Assembly (NCBI GenBank): GCA_934643435.1
Contig: CAKUCJ010000009.1
Span: forward strand, 1 to 13,719
Direction of reading: 5' to 3'
Length of the DNA stretch: 13,719 nt
Origin: an uncultured Collinsella sp.
GTDB lineage: Bacteria; Actinomycetota; Coriobacteriia; Coriobacteriales; Coriobacteriaceae
The notes under the pieces are model-generated. The model did no database searches. It was not told where the DNA came from and saw only the letters and a list, made by a program, of their open reading frames with translations. Position 1 is the stretch's first letter. Every line of letters begins with the position of its first letter. The position numbers and the translations under genes were made by a program. Shown piece by piece: positions 4,878-11,347 of the stretch.

Positions 4878-5462
4878 ATGACCAGATACGGCTACGCACG
4901 CGTAAGTACAAAGGAGCAGAAATTAGATCGCCAAATCGAAGCGCTGGTCAATGCCGGCGTACCCTATGGCCATATCTATAAGGACAAAGAAACTGGCGGT
5001 CGTGATGGTGACCGCACGCAGCAGAAAAAGTTGTTCAAAAAAATGAAGCGTGGCGATGAAGTGGTCGTCGAGTCTTGGGAGCGTCTATCCAGATCGACCA
5101 GGCAGCTGCTCAACTACGACCTGATGTTCCGAAACCTCGGGGTCAAACTGACTTCCTTGAAACAACCCGTTGATCTGGACACCGCGTTCGGCCGTTTCGT
5201 GCTGGGTACCCACGCCTGCACAGCCGAGCTTGAACGCGATCTGATCAAGCAGCGCCAGGCCGAGGGTATCGCCGTCAAGCGAAGCCATGGCGGCAACGTC
5301 GGGGGCCGCCCGCGTATCGCGGACGTCAAGGTCGATGCGGCCGTGAAGCTCTACCTCGCCTGCGAGACGCCTATCACTGACATCTGCGCCGCCACGGGCA
5401 TCTCGAAATCGACGTTGTACCGCGTGCTCCGTGAACGCGGATTGGTGGGCGTCAGGAAATGA
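4878..5462 (+). CDS. Small serine recombinase (resolvase/invertase family)
   Basis: The 194-residue protein catalyses site-specific recombination through a covalent serine-DNA link. YGYARVSTKEQ at 4-14 contains the catalytic Ser10 and Arg8; RLSRSTRQLL near 71-80 contains the further conserved arginines; residues about 98-135 form the long E helix (FVLGTHACTAELERDLIKQR); GGRPR leads to the helix-turn-helix at about 160-188 (ITDICAATGISKSTLYRVLR). Length is normal for the resolvase/invertase branch and no large-serine C-terminal domain is present. GGGAGG lies 6 bases before the AUG. The plasmid context and the adjacent dyads suggest multimer resolution; inversion of a nearby segment is possible. 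Confidence 0.92.
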   Translation: MTRYGYARVSTKEQKLDRQIEALVNAGVPYGHIYKDKETGGRDGDRTQQKKLFKKMKRGDEVVVESWERLSRSTRQLLNYDLMFRNLGVKLTSLKQPVDLDTAFGRFVLGTHACTAELERDLIKQRQAEGIAVKRSHGGNVGGRPRIADVKVDAAVKLYLACETPITDICAATGISKSTLYRVLRERGLVGVRK

Positions 5463-5686
5463 GCCCGTCCATCGTTTCGCAATCTGTCAATAAGCTCGAG
5501 TGCAGCGGCGTTACTATATAAGAGTGCGGTATTTCTCCAACTGAAACCCTGCGTGAACGCATGACCTGAGACGCCTTTTTAGAACTCACCGATCGCAGGA
5601 TGACTACAAATCAACAGCGGCCGTGCATTGTCCCCAGCCGTATGGCATGGCGGAGCCATGCCCTTTGTTGATTGGAGTGCTGCACC
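5463..5686. other. Intergenic region before coiled-coil operon
   Basis: No gene. It holds a TATATAA box near 5514-5520 that could be a -10 element (no good -35 seen) and a hairpin GGCATGGC/GCCATGCC at 5644-5662, 25 bases before the next AUG, which may be an operator or leader structure. Confidence 0.35.
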
Positions 5687-6265
5687 ATGGCAGACAATCC
5701 GAGCGAGAAGAAAATCAGCGAGACATCCGGCGTGAAGGCCGTCCTCGATGAGGCTGCCGAGCGGATCGAGGCGACATGGCGGGAGAAGCTGCTGCGCGAG
5801 ACGGCCGACCTCAAGACCGAGAACGCGCTGCTCAGGGCACAGCTCGACGAATCAAACCGCAAGCTCGCCGAGGCGACGGATCGGAATGAAAAGATTGAGG
5901 CCGACTGCAATGAGCGGATTGCCTTTATAGAGGAGAAGTTCGAACTCGACACCGCGAGCCTCGAGCTTGAGAACAGCGAGCTCCACGCCGCGAGCGTCAG
6001 GTATCTCGCCGATGCCAGGGAGCTCGACAGACAGGTCGTCCAACTCCATGTCGAGGCCGTAGCCATGGTCGATGAGATCGAGCGCCTGCGCGGCGAGCGT
6101 AACGCCGCGCTGAAAGTCCAAACCGAGCTGAACGCCGCGCTCCTGGCCCAGCGCGACCTGATGGCCGAGGTCGCCGCCCTCAAGGACCGCCTCGCCGCCT
6201 CCGAGCAGCGGGCGGCCGTGGCCGAGGCCAAGGCCGAAATTATGACCCAGATGAGTGGCGAGTAG
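5687..6265 (+). CDS. Coiled-coil protein of 192 residues
   Basis: After an unstructured first 15 residues, nearly the whole chain is one long amphipathic helix: repeated E, L, A and R with a seven-residue rhythm, e.g. LLRETADLKTENALLRAQLD (about 35-54) and AEVAALKDRLAASEQRAAVA near the C-terminus. There are no cysteine clusters, nucleotide motifs, signal peptide or membrane segment. AUG at 5687 has TTGGAG at 5672-5677; a TTG at 5672 would be an alternative but lies in that ribosome site. Only two bases separate it from the next gene, so it is the first gene of an operon with a membrane protein and a lipoprotein. Family not recognised; it may be a scaffold for the envelope proteins encoded after it. 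Confidence 0.75.
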   Translation: MADNPSEKKISETSGVKAVLDEAAERIEATWREKLLRETADLKTENALLRAQLDESNRKLAEATDRNEKIEADCNERIAFIEEKFELDTASLELENSELHAASVRYLADARELDRQVVQLHVEAVAMVDEIERLRGERNAALKVQTELNAALLAQRDLMAEVAALKDRLAASEQRAAVAEAKAEIMTQMSGE

Positions 6266-6267
6266 AT

Positions 6268-6498
6268 ATGCCCGGCAAGCTGAAGGCGTCTCGCCGTGGG
6301 TTGATAACGGCAGGGCTAGTTGTCTTGTTGGTCACGGCACTCGCCTGGACTGCCATCGATGGTGCCGGCGCAAATGCGCTCACCATCAGCGGCGTCATCA
6401 CCCATCAAAATGCCGTCTGGGCTTCAATTACAGCAGTTTCAGCGGTCACGCTCATTGGGGTTTGGCTGTTTGGCCGACGGAATTCAAAAACGGTTTAG
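6268..6498 (+). CDS. Two-helix small membrane protein
   Basis: The 76-residue product starts MPGKLKASRRGLITAGLVVL. A basic N-terminus is followed by a hydrophobic helix at about 12-30, a short loop and a second helix at about 50-68, ending in RRNSKTV. Positive charges at both ends suggest both termini face the cytoplasm. It lies two bases after the coiled-coil gene and 13 bases before the lipoprotein gene. Holin-like proteins share this topology, but no lysis gene is nearby; small partner of the lipoprotein is equally possible. Family unknown. Confidence 0.65.
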   Translation: MPGKLKASRRGLITAGLVVLLVTALAWTAIDGAGANALTISGVITHQNAVWASITAVSAVTLIGVWLFGRRNSKTV

Positions 6499-6511
6499 TT
6501 TGGAGCAATCG

Positions 6512-7024
6512 ATGGAACATCTCTCCGCTAAAAAGGCAATCAACCTGGCTCGGAACTTTGGGGTTGCAGGCATTCTGGCAACCGCCCTGGTTACGACCTC
6601 TGGATGCATTCGTACAGATAATCACCAGTCGGAAGGCCAGGTTTCCAATTCTGATAGCTCGCAGGAAGACGGCGCAGTTTACGGCAAGATGGAGTATTCG
6701 GTCACTGCCGTCGAGGTACATGATTCCTCGTTTGGCGATGGCGGGAAGGTCGCCGTTGTTCGCTGGCACGCCATCAACAACCACACCGCAGATTCCGTTG
6801 CCGCTGGAAGCTACATTACGGCCTATCAGAATAAGCAGGTGCTGTCACCCGGCCTCGCCGCAGACCTGGAAGACGATCAACTCTCTGCGCAAGGACTTGC
6901 GCCAGGGGGCGAATTTGATGGTATATCGGTCTTCGAGCTCAAAGACATGTCCCCCATTGAAGTGAAGATCAACGGGACGAGTGCCGGGTCGAACTCCCTC
7001 GACCAGACTTTTCAATTGGAATAG
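6512..7024 (+). CDS. DUF5067-like lipoprotein
   Basis: The 170-residue product has a basic start, a hydrophobic segment (about 17-28) and a lipobox-like TTSGC with Cys32, so it is predicted to be exported and lipid-anchored; Thr at -3 is atypical. After a Ser/Asp/Gln-rich linker (33-50), the domain at about 53-160 shows alternating strands, with YITAYQNKQVL and LAPGGEFDGISVFELKDMSP. This resembles the Ig-like DUF5067 domains of Gram-positive lipoproteins, in which an AYQNG-type strand and a PG-turn are typical. AUG at 6512 follows TTTGGAG by six bases. Third gene of the 5687-7024 operon. The ligand is unknown; it could modify the cell surface or act in surface exclusion. Confidence 0.75.
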   Translation: MEHLSAKKAINLARNFGVAGILATALVTTSGCIRTDNHQSEGQVSNSDSSQEDGAVYGKMEYSVTAVEVHDSSFGDGGKVAVVRWHAINNHTADSVAAGSYITAYQNKQVLSPGLAADLEDDQLSAQGLAPGGEFDGISVFELKDMSPIEVKINGTSAGSNSLDQTFQLE

Positions 7025-7040
7025 GCCGCAGCATCTAGTT

Positions 7041-7081
7041 TTCTAGAAACCTTCTAGAACTGCTCTAGAAGGTTTCTAGAA
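7041..7081. repeat. TCTAGA inverted repeat between convergent operons
   Basis: Perfect 18-bp arms TTCTAGAAACCTTCTAGA (7041-7058) and the reverse complement (7064-7081) with a 5-bp centre. It overlaps the last codons of the leftward phosphoesterase and lies 17 bases after the lipoprotein stop. It contains the TTCTAGAA word also found in the par region and at 13128-13172. No T-runs flank it, so a partition-protein site is as plausible as a bidirectional terminator. Confidence 0.75.
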
Positions 7082-7791
7082 CTGGGCACAGTGCCTTCAA
7101 TCGACACGATGTCCTGGTAGATGAGGCGATGTTTGCTGTCGCACCACTTGTCGCCGTGGTAGTGGCCGAAGAACCAGGTTCGGTAGTCGAGCCAACCGTC
7201 GATCTCGCCAAGGAATCGTTGAAGCCGGTCCCCTCGATACTCGCGTCCGCGCTCGAGGCACAGCTTTTCTGCCAGGTCAGCAGGAGCCTCGTGGGTCACC
7301 ACGTAGTCGACCTTCCAGCCAACGCGGTCGAGCGAGGCGCGGCAGTGCCCCGTCTCGTCCTCGCTCGGCATCTCCTCGGGCCACCAGCTCCTCCCCTCCC
7401 TGCGATACTGCCTGTCGTTGCTCGCGGCACCGCCCATGGCAAGAACCGTGAGCTCGCCGATGTCGAACACCTCTCCGCGCATCAGGTGCAGCACGTGCGG
7501 TCGCGCCTCGTGAACGAGCCCGCCGCTCCACACCCGTACCGGCAGTTCTGCCAGCATCCGATGGTTCTCGTGGTTGCCGTCTACGAAACACGTGGTCCAC
7601 GGCTTCGACTCAAACCAGTCGAGCCAATACCTCTCAGCATTTGACCCATCCCAGACAAAGCCGAAGTCCCCTGCGACGATCACTACGTCATCGCGCGTCA
7701 GCGTGCGGCCCAGCGGCCAGGCCTTGGATGAGAAACGGCTAGCCCCATACTCGGCCCTGCCATGCACATCGCCGGTCACATAGATAGTCAT
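7054..7791 (-). CDS. Metallophosphoesterase 1
   Basis: A 245-residue calcineurin-like phosphoesterase with all metal-binding blocks: D8 and H10 (TGDVHG), D42 (AGDFGF), N73-H74 (DGNHEN), H167 (VVTHEAP), H210 and H212 (FGHYHGD). Such enzymes hydrolyse phosphomono- or diesters with a two-metal centre; the substrate cannot be read from the sequence. It is cytoplasmic, with no signal peptide. The AUG at 7791 overlaps the stop of the preceding gene (TGATG), indicating coupled translation as the last gene of a three-gene operon. It is clearly paralogous to the second enzyme (shared MGGA-S-DR-YR, SWWPE and VGWKVD segments). Its last codons lie in the TCTAGA inverted repeat. Confidence 0.9.
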   Translation of the reverse strand: MTIYVTGDVHGRAEYGASRFSSKAWPLGRTLTRDDVVIVAGDFGFVWDGSNAERYWLDWFESKPWTTCFVDGNHENHRMLAELPVRVWSGGLVHEARPHVLHLMRGEVFDIGELTVLAMGGAASNDRQYRREGRSWWPEEMPSEDETGHCRASLDRVGWKVDYVVTHEAPADLAEKLCLERGREYRGDRLQRFLGEIDGWLDYRTWFFGHYHGDKWCDSKHRLIYQDIVSIEGTVPSSRNLLEQF

Positions 7792-8516
7792 CAGTACGCG
7801 CCCCACGGCAGGAGTTTGTCCCCGATCCTTACGATTCGGTCGTAGAGTACGGTGTGCCGTTCGTCCGGATTGCCGTCTCGGTGAAAATGTCCGTAATACC
7901 AGCGCTTGTAGTCCAGGCGGTCCTCGAGCTCGTCGAGGAATCCGGTCAGCCGGTCCACATCAGGGCGTTCCCAGCCTGGGTCCGGGTAGAGCGTCGGCGA
8001 GAGCATGCGCGTGGCGCAGGTATGGGTGATGACGCAGTCGACCTTCCAGCCGACCTCGTCGAGCTTTGTCCGCGCGGTATCGAAATCGCGCTCGTCCGGG
8101 AGCTCCTGAGGCCACCAGCTGGAATACGGCACGCGGTATTCCCTGTCCACGCTCGTGGCACCGCCCATGGTGAAGACCGTCGAGCCGTCGAGCTCGAAGA
8201 TCTCGCCGCGCGTCAGGCGCCGAACGGACGAAGTATCCGACAGGCGCTGCGTCAGCCCGCCGTGCCACTGCTCTATGGGTCGCTCCTCCCAGTAGTCGAA
8301 GCGCTCGTGGTTTCCGTCCACGAACAACACCGTGTAGGGGCGCGACTCCAGCCAGGCGATGTCGGCGCATTCCTCGGCAGAGAAGTTCCACGGAAAGCCA
8401 AAGTCACCGGCAACGATGAGATAGTCGTCGCTCGTCAGACTGTCCCCAAGTTCCCAGTCGCGGAGCTTTTGCATGTCGAGCCCGCCGTGGATGTCGCCTG
8501 TCACGTATGCCGTCAT
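7791..8516 (-). CDS. Metallophosphoesterase 2
   Basis: A 241-residue paralogue of the enzyme downstream, with D8/H10 (TGDIHG), D38 (AGDFGF), N69-H70 (DGNHER), H165 (ITHTCA), and H210/H212 (YGHFHRDG) all present, so an active two-metal hydrolase is expected. The AUG at 8516 overlaps the previous stop as ATGA; a longer upstream frame exists, but it only overlaps the first enzyme out of frame. Tandem duplication followed by divergence is the likely origin of genes 1 and 2. Substrate unknown. Confidence 0.9.
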   Translation of the reverse strand: MTAYVTGDIHGGLDMQKLRDWELGDSLTSDDYLIVAGDFGFPWNFSAEECADIAWLESRPYTVLFVDGNHERFDYWEERPIEQWHGGLTQRLSDTSSVRRLTRGEIFELDGSTVFTMGGATSVDREYRVPYSSWWPQELPDERDFDTARTKLDEVGWKVDCVITHTCATRMLSPTLYPDPGWERPDVDRLTGFLDELEDRLDYKRWYYGHFHRDGNPDERHTVLYDRIVRIGDKLLPWGAY

Positions 8517-9151
8517 CGGATCGCCTCTTTCCGCTTGTACGCCGCCAGCTCGCGCTCGACCTGCCTGTCGCCGGTCTCGTTGACCCACCAGGGCCATTTC
8601 ACCCGGCCGCACGGCTCGCCGACTCCGGCGAACCACTCCCTCAGCCCGTCGAGACTCACCGGGGAGTGCCCGTTGGCATCGCAACCGACGTCGTAGCGCA
8701 GAAGGCCCTGCTTGCGGTTGAACTCGTTGTACGCGCCGCCGCTGCTGTGGATATGCCCGTGGAGGTGCCACGATCCATGGTTCATGCCCTGCCAGTCGGC
8801 CATGGGGTAATGGCTCAGGACGATCTTCTGCCCGTCGATCTTGAGCACGCAGATCGGCAGCTCCACGGTGAACGCGCCCGCGACCGCCGGCTGGGTCCAG
8901 TCCTTGTCGTGGTTTCCCGGGACGAGGTGGATACGTCTGCAGGCGATTCGCTTGCGCAGCCCGTAGGCGTCCTGGGCGGTCATCTTGAATGAGAAATCCC
9001 CCAGGATGTAGAGCTCATCGTCCACGGCGACTTTGCCGTTGATGTTGTCGACGATGGCGTCGTTCATCTGCCAAATCGTCTCCCACGGGCGGTCGGTGAA
9101 CTTCAGCACGTTCTCATGCCCGAAATGGGTGTCGCTGGTGAACCAGATCAT
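8513..9151 (-). CDS. Metallophosphoesterase 3, phage-type
   Basis: A 212-residue enzyme starting MIWFTSDTHFGHENVLKFTD. Metal motifs: D7/H9, D52 (LGDFSF), N80-H81 (PGNHDKDW), H114 (LSHYPM) and the HLHGHIHSS segment at 129-137. The SDTHFGHEN opening and the short size place it with phosphoesterases often found in phages and plasmids, different from the two downstream enzymes. First gene of the operon: AAAAGGAG (9168-9161) stands 9 bases before the AUG. About 400 bases of non-coding sequence lie upstream, so the promoter should be there. Confidence 0.88.
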   Translation of the reverse strand: MIWFTSDTHFGHENVLKFTDRPWETIWQMNDAIVDNINGKVAVDDELYILGDFSFKMTAQDAYGLRKRIACRRIHLVPGNHDKDWTQPAVAGAFTVELPICVLKIDGQKIVLSHYPMADWQGMNHGSWHLHGHIHSSGGAYNEFNRKQGLLRYDVGCDANGHSPVSLDGLREWFAGVGEPCGRVKWPWWVNETGDRQVERELAAYKRKEAIR

Positions 9152-9391
9152 TTTTATTGTCTCCTTTTGTCGCTAAAGAACGTTCTCCTTCGAGGTCAGG
9201 AGACGTATTTTGAGCGACATGAGGTGCATATCCCTCATGCTTTAAGCTCCAATCGCCGGATTTCCGCTTTTCAGAATTCTATAACGGCAAAGCCCCTGCT
9301 AGGGGGATTTCATGGGTGGGTATTGTAGCAGCTTGAGGAATGACGGCATGATGGATGTGACCGTCAGCTCGGATTTGTCAGATTGCCGGGC
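9152..9391. other. Divergent intergenic region, leader of phosphoesterase operon
   Basis: No gene seen. It contains a CATGAGG/CCTCATG hairpin at 9218-9239 and a CCCCTGCTAGGGG hairpin near 9293-9305. TATAGA on the minus strand around 9284-9279 may be a -10 box for the phosphoesterases, but no convincing -35 accompanies it. Confidence 0.3.
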
Positions 9392-9420
9392 TCACTGTGG
9401 GTTGGGATAACCCACAGTGA
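9392..9420. repeat. Perfect 12-bp inverted repeat upstream of copG-like gene
   Basis: TCACTGTGGGTT (9392-9403) and AACCCACAGTGA (9409-9420) with a GGGAT centre. No T-run follows; an operator role is likely. Confidence 0.55.
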
Positions 9421-9452
9421 AACGAGTATATGCTCGGACTTAACGGGTTTAA

Positions 9453-9486
9453 TGCAAGAGTGGTGAAAGAATGCACCACTCTTGCA
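9453..9486. promoter_or_regulatory. Perfect 13-bp inverted repeat, likely operator of copG-like gene
   Basis: TGCAAGAGTGGTG (9453-9465) and its reverse complement (9474-9486) enclose 8 bases. Directly downstream, TATGCTACAAT (9491-9501) looks like an extended -10 box, so a protein bound to the repeat would cover the -35 zone. An alternative is a terminator for transcripts coming from the left, but there is no T-run. Confidence 0.5.
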
Positions 9487-9554
9487 ACGGTATGCTACAA
9501 TTTCCGAAAACAGAATCGAAAGATAGTTCTATTTGTGAAAGGAGGTTGGTTTTA

Positions 9555-9710
9555 ATGGCAGTCGCGGAACCAAAAAAAAGAATTCAGGTCGCGCTGCCCT
9601 TCGCGATGTGGAAGAAACTCACCGAGCTCGCCGAGATTCGCGGCGTATCGAAGTCTGCCATGGCGTCGATTGCGATTAGCGAATTCCTCGAGCGCGAGGA
9701 GAAGAAATAG
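9555..9710 (+). CDS. CopG-like ribbon-helix-helix protein
   Basis: The 51-residue product MAVAEPKKRIQVALPFAMWK... has the RHH layout: strand RIQVALP, helix FAMWKKLTELAEIRG, turn VSKSAM and second helix ASIAISEFLEREEKK. Plasmid CopG proteins bind as dimers to operators and limit initiator synthesis. The start is fixed by an excellent site, AAAGGAGGT, ending nine bases before AUG 9555; the longer upstream frame ignores it. Its position 200 bases before the putative initiator and its own dyad-containing promoter fit a copy-number regulator, but it could regulate only itself. Confidence 0.75.
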   Translation: MAVAEPKKRIQVALPFAMWKKLTELAEIRGVSKSAMASIAISEFLEREEKK

Positions 9711-9714
9711 GCAT

Positions 9715-9757
9715 GAAAAAAGACCCGTGCCGCCAAGCAATTTGGGTCTTCTTTCAT
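9715..9757 (+). terminator. Weak terminator after copG-like gene
   Basis: AAGACCC (about 9720-9726) pairs with GGGTCTT (9744-9750) over a 17-base loop; an A-run precedes and CTTTC follows. The stem is modest, so read-through to the next gene is likely. Confidence 0.4.
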
Positions 9758-9772
9758 ATCAATCTTTGGCTT

Positions 9773-9802
9773 TTGGCCTGTTTAGCTGCATCTTAGCATA
9801 AT
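9773..9802 (+). promoter_or_regulatory. Promoter for winged-helix gene
   Basis: TTGGCC (9773-9778) and CATAAT (9797-9802) with an 18-bp spacer form a reasonable vegetative promoter, 108 bases before the AUG of the candidate initiator. Confidence 0.45.
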
Positions 9803-9833
9803 AGGTGCTGGGATTTAGCTCCCGTATCGAAAG

Positions 9834-9857
9834 TGATACCAAAATATCATGGTGTCA
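9834..9857. promoter_or_regulatory. Operator-like dyad TGATACCA / TGGTGTCA
   Basis: Eight-base arms (one mismatch) separated by 8 bp, just downstream of the predicted promoter; a second dyad GTATC/GATAC overlaps at 9824-9839. The right arm continues into GTCATA, the iteron half-site, which fits autoregulation by an iteron-binding initiator. Confidence 0.45.
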
Positions 9858-9910
9858 TAGCATTGCGGTCAAACAGGTTGAAATGCCTTCACACTGAAGG
9901 GCACTGACCG

Positions 9911-10429
9911 ATGGCTAAACAACAGGTATTAACCGAAGAAGAAAGAAGGAAGCTGGCCGGCGGCAAGTCCGTCCTGCCGGACGACAGCTCGCCGAAAAGC
10001 GACGCAGAGCGTTCGATTGTTCAAGAGGAAGCTGCCGCAGGCGTCATTGGAGCGCGCGACGCCAATCGGATGGACCGATCGAAGCAGCTGATCACGGGCA
10101 GCGTGAAGCGGAAGTTCAGCTACGATCCCTACAATGCCGTCGCCAAAAGTCGCGTCCAGCTCGCGCTCTTGGAGTTGATTGGCACATTTTGCTGCGGGGG
10201 TGGGCAAACGCCGACGCGCAATGGGCGGCCGTTGCCTCGCGGTCTGTTTATGCAGCAGCAGAAGCTCGCCGATCAGTTGTTCACGGATCAGTCGACCATA
10301 TCGAAAGCGTTGAGAAGTCTTGCCGATCGCGGTCTGATTTTCAAAGTTGACGGGGTCTGGGTCATGAATTGGGCAGAACTTGAGCTTCAGGCACGTGAGC
10401 GCGGTTGGGCTCCCGAAGAAGGAAAGTAA
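9911..10429 (+). CDS. Winged-helix DNA-binding protein, candidate replication initiator
   Basis: The 172-residue product has a polar first 60 residues, a linker with FSYDPYNAVAKSRVQLALLE, an unusual CCGGGQTPTRNGRP loop (95-106), then a helix-turn-helix at about 113-142 (QQKLADQLFTDQSTISKALR SLADRGLI, split here by a space) and a wing to about 153. It therefore binds DNA like MarR- or RepL-type proteins. It belongs to no classical Rep family I recognise; the call as initiator rests on context: promoter with a dyad, copG-like gene upstream, strong terminator, then 13 palindromic iterons and an AT-rich stretch. The AUG at 9911 follows GAAGGG by ten bases. Alternative: a transcriptional regulator of the same sites, with replication relying on host proteins. 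Confidence 0.6.
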   Translation: MAKQQVLTEEERRKLAGGKSVLPDDSSPKSDAERSIVQEEAAAGVIGARDANRMDRSKQLITGSVKRKFSYDPYNAVAKSRVQLALLELIGTFCCGGGQTPTRNGRPLPRGLFMQQQKLADQLFTDQSTISKALRSLADRGLIFKVDGVWVMNWAELELQARERGWAPEEGK

Positions 10430-10437
10430 TGTAGGAA

Positions 10438-10462
10438 GGGCGTCTGCGGACGCCCTTTTTAT
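10438..10462 (+). terminator. Intrinsic terminator after winged-helix gene
   Basis: GGGCGTC-TGCG-GACGCCC (10438-10455) followed by TTTTTAT: a perfect 7-bp GC stem with a T-run. It separates the gene from the iterons. Confidence 0.9.
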
Positions 10463-10503
10463 GGCCAGCGCATCTCGAGATAAACGACATATGTAATCTA
10501 GTG

Positions 10504-10540
10504 GAGGTCAGACCGCAAATCCATATGACGCAAAGTCATA
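10504..10540 (+). repeat. 37-bp direct repeat, left copy
   Basis: Identical over 37 bases to 10820-10856. It begins GAGGTCAGACCGCAAATCCA and ends with a full iteron, so the array starts and ends with the same unit; GGTCAGACC is itself a small dyad. Confidence 0.8.
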
Positions 10541-10856
10541 CATAAATATGACGTAAAGTCATATTTATGACGTAAAGTCATATTTATTTATGACGTAAAG
10601 TCATATTTATTTATGACGTAAAGTCATATTTATGACGCAAAGTCATAATTTTTCGGCTGAAATATGACGCAAAGTCATATTCGTTTGGCGCGATTATGAC
10701 GTAAAGTCATATTTATGACGCAAAGTCATACAAAAATATGACGCAAAGTCATATGGGATATGACGCAAAGTCATATGGGATATGACGCAAAGTAATACGG
10801 AATCACCTGTAACTTAAGCGAGGTCAGACCGCAAATCCATATGACGCAAAGTCATA
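10524..10856 (+). repeat. Iteron array: 13 copies of TATGACGYAAAGTCATA
   Basis: Copies start at 10524, 10547, 10566, 10589, 10612, 10631, 10663, 10695, 10714, 10737, 10759, 10781 and 10840. Each is a dyad TATGAC-N5-GTCATA; Y is C or T, and the copy at 10781 ends AGTAATA. Spacings are 23, 19, 23, 23, 19, 32, 32, 19, 23, 22, 22 and 59 bp, mostly close to two helical turns. With the AT-rich stretch that follows and the DNA-binding gene before it, this is almost certainly the theta-type replication origin and incompatibility locus. Confidence 0.9.
10820..10856 (+). repeat. 37-bp direct repeat, right copy
   Basis: Identical to 10504-10540. It carries the last iteron and directly precedes the AT-rich stretch. 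Confidence 0.8.
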
Positions 10857-10895
10857 TTCCAATTAAATAAAGGGAAAGTGAATAAATAATTAAAC
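10857..10895. other. AT-rich stretch, candidate DNA-unwinding element
   Basis: About 39 bases, roughly 80% A+T (TCCAATTAAATAAAGGGAAA and on), directly next to the last iteron and followed abruptly by GC-rich sequence. This is the usual place for strand opening in iteron origins. No clear DnaA box was found by eye. Confidence 0.6.
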
Positions 10896-10900
10896 GGATC

Positions 10901-11062
10901 TCCGGTCGCTTACGCTCCCTGCGCGGCCTACCGGCCTTGCCCTCTGCTCACTACGTTCGCTCCGCGTCGCCTACGGCTCCTTGGCGCTCGCTGCGCTCGC
11001 ACTCCGGTCGCTTACGCTCCCTCCGCGTCGCTACCGCTCCTTGGCATGGCCTATCGGCCAAA
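10901..11062. repeat. Low-complexity CGCTCC-type repeats next to origin
   Basis: TCCGGTCGCTTACGCTCCCT occurs exactly at 10901-10920 and 11003-11022; TCCGCGTCGCCTACGGCTCC at 10961 is nearly repeated at 11022. Hairpins GGCC-TACC-GGCC (10925-10936) and TGGCC-TATC-GGCCA (about 11047-11060) lie within. Such sequence is typical non-coding plasmid DNA beside origins. The open frames crossing it have no ribosome site. Confidence 0.65.
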
Positions 11063-11340
11063 AGTGTGGGGGCTAACGCCCCAACTCCCCGACATCGCTG
11101 CTGTCAGCCCACAACGCCGGCCTCGCTTCGCTCACCGGCCGATTGCCTGCACGTGGCTGTAACCCTACAATTCGGCAATGACCGCCGAATCCGTTTTCCG
11201 GTTGATCTGGATACCGACATTTGGTCAACCTTACACCGAATACCGCTAGAAGATCACAGAATCGAATATAAGACGTCCTATTGGTGGGGTTCGACCGGTT
11301 TCTCATTGCTATATAAAACATGGTCTTAAATCGGCTCTCA
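11063..11340. other. Non-coding stretch with small hairpins
   Basis: A plus frame ending at 11329 and a minus frame from 11321 cross this stretch; neither has a ribosome site or a recognisable product. Perfect short dyads: GGGGC/GCCCC near 11069-11082 and ATTCGGC/GCCGAAT near 11169-11189. TATATAA near 11310 could be a -10 box. Confidence 0.4.
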
Positions 11341-11347
11341 GTGGTCT

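Noticed and set aside
5611-6231. 206-codon minus frame opposite the coiled-coil gene
   Set aside because: Ser/Ala/Arg-rich shadow of the GC-rich coiled-coil codons; no ribosome site.
8517-8771. N-terminal extension of the second phosphoesterase
   Set aside because: The family starts at MTAYVTGDIHG; the extension only overlaps the first gene of the operon out of frame.
10504-10856. CRISPR array
   Set aside because: Spacers of 2-15 bp are far too short and not unique, and no cas genes are present; the units are iterons.
10937-11329. 130-codon plus frame in the block right of the origin
   Set aside because: Begins in low-complexity repeats, no ribosome site, no recognisable domain.
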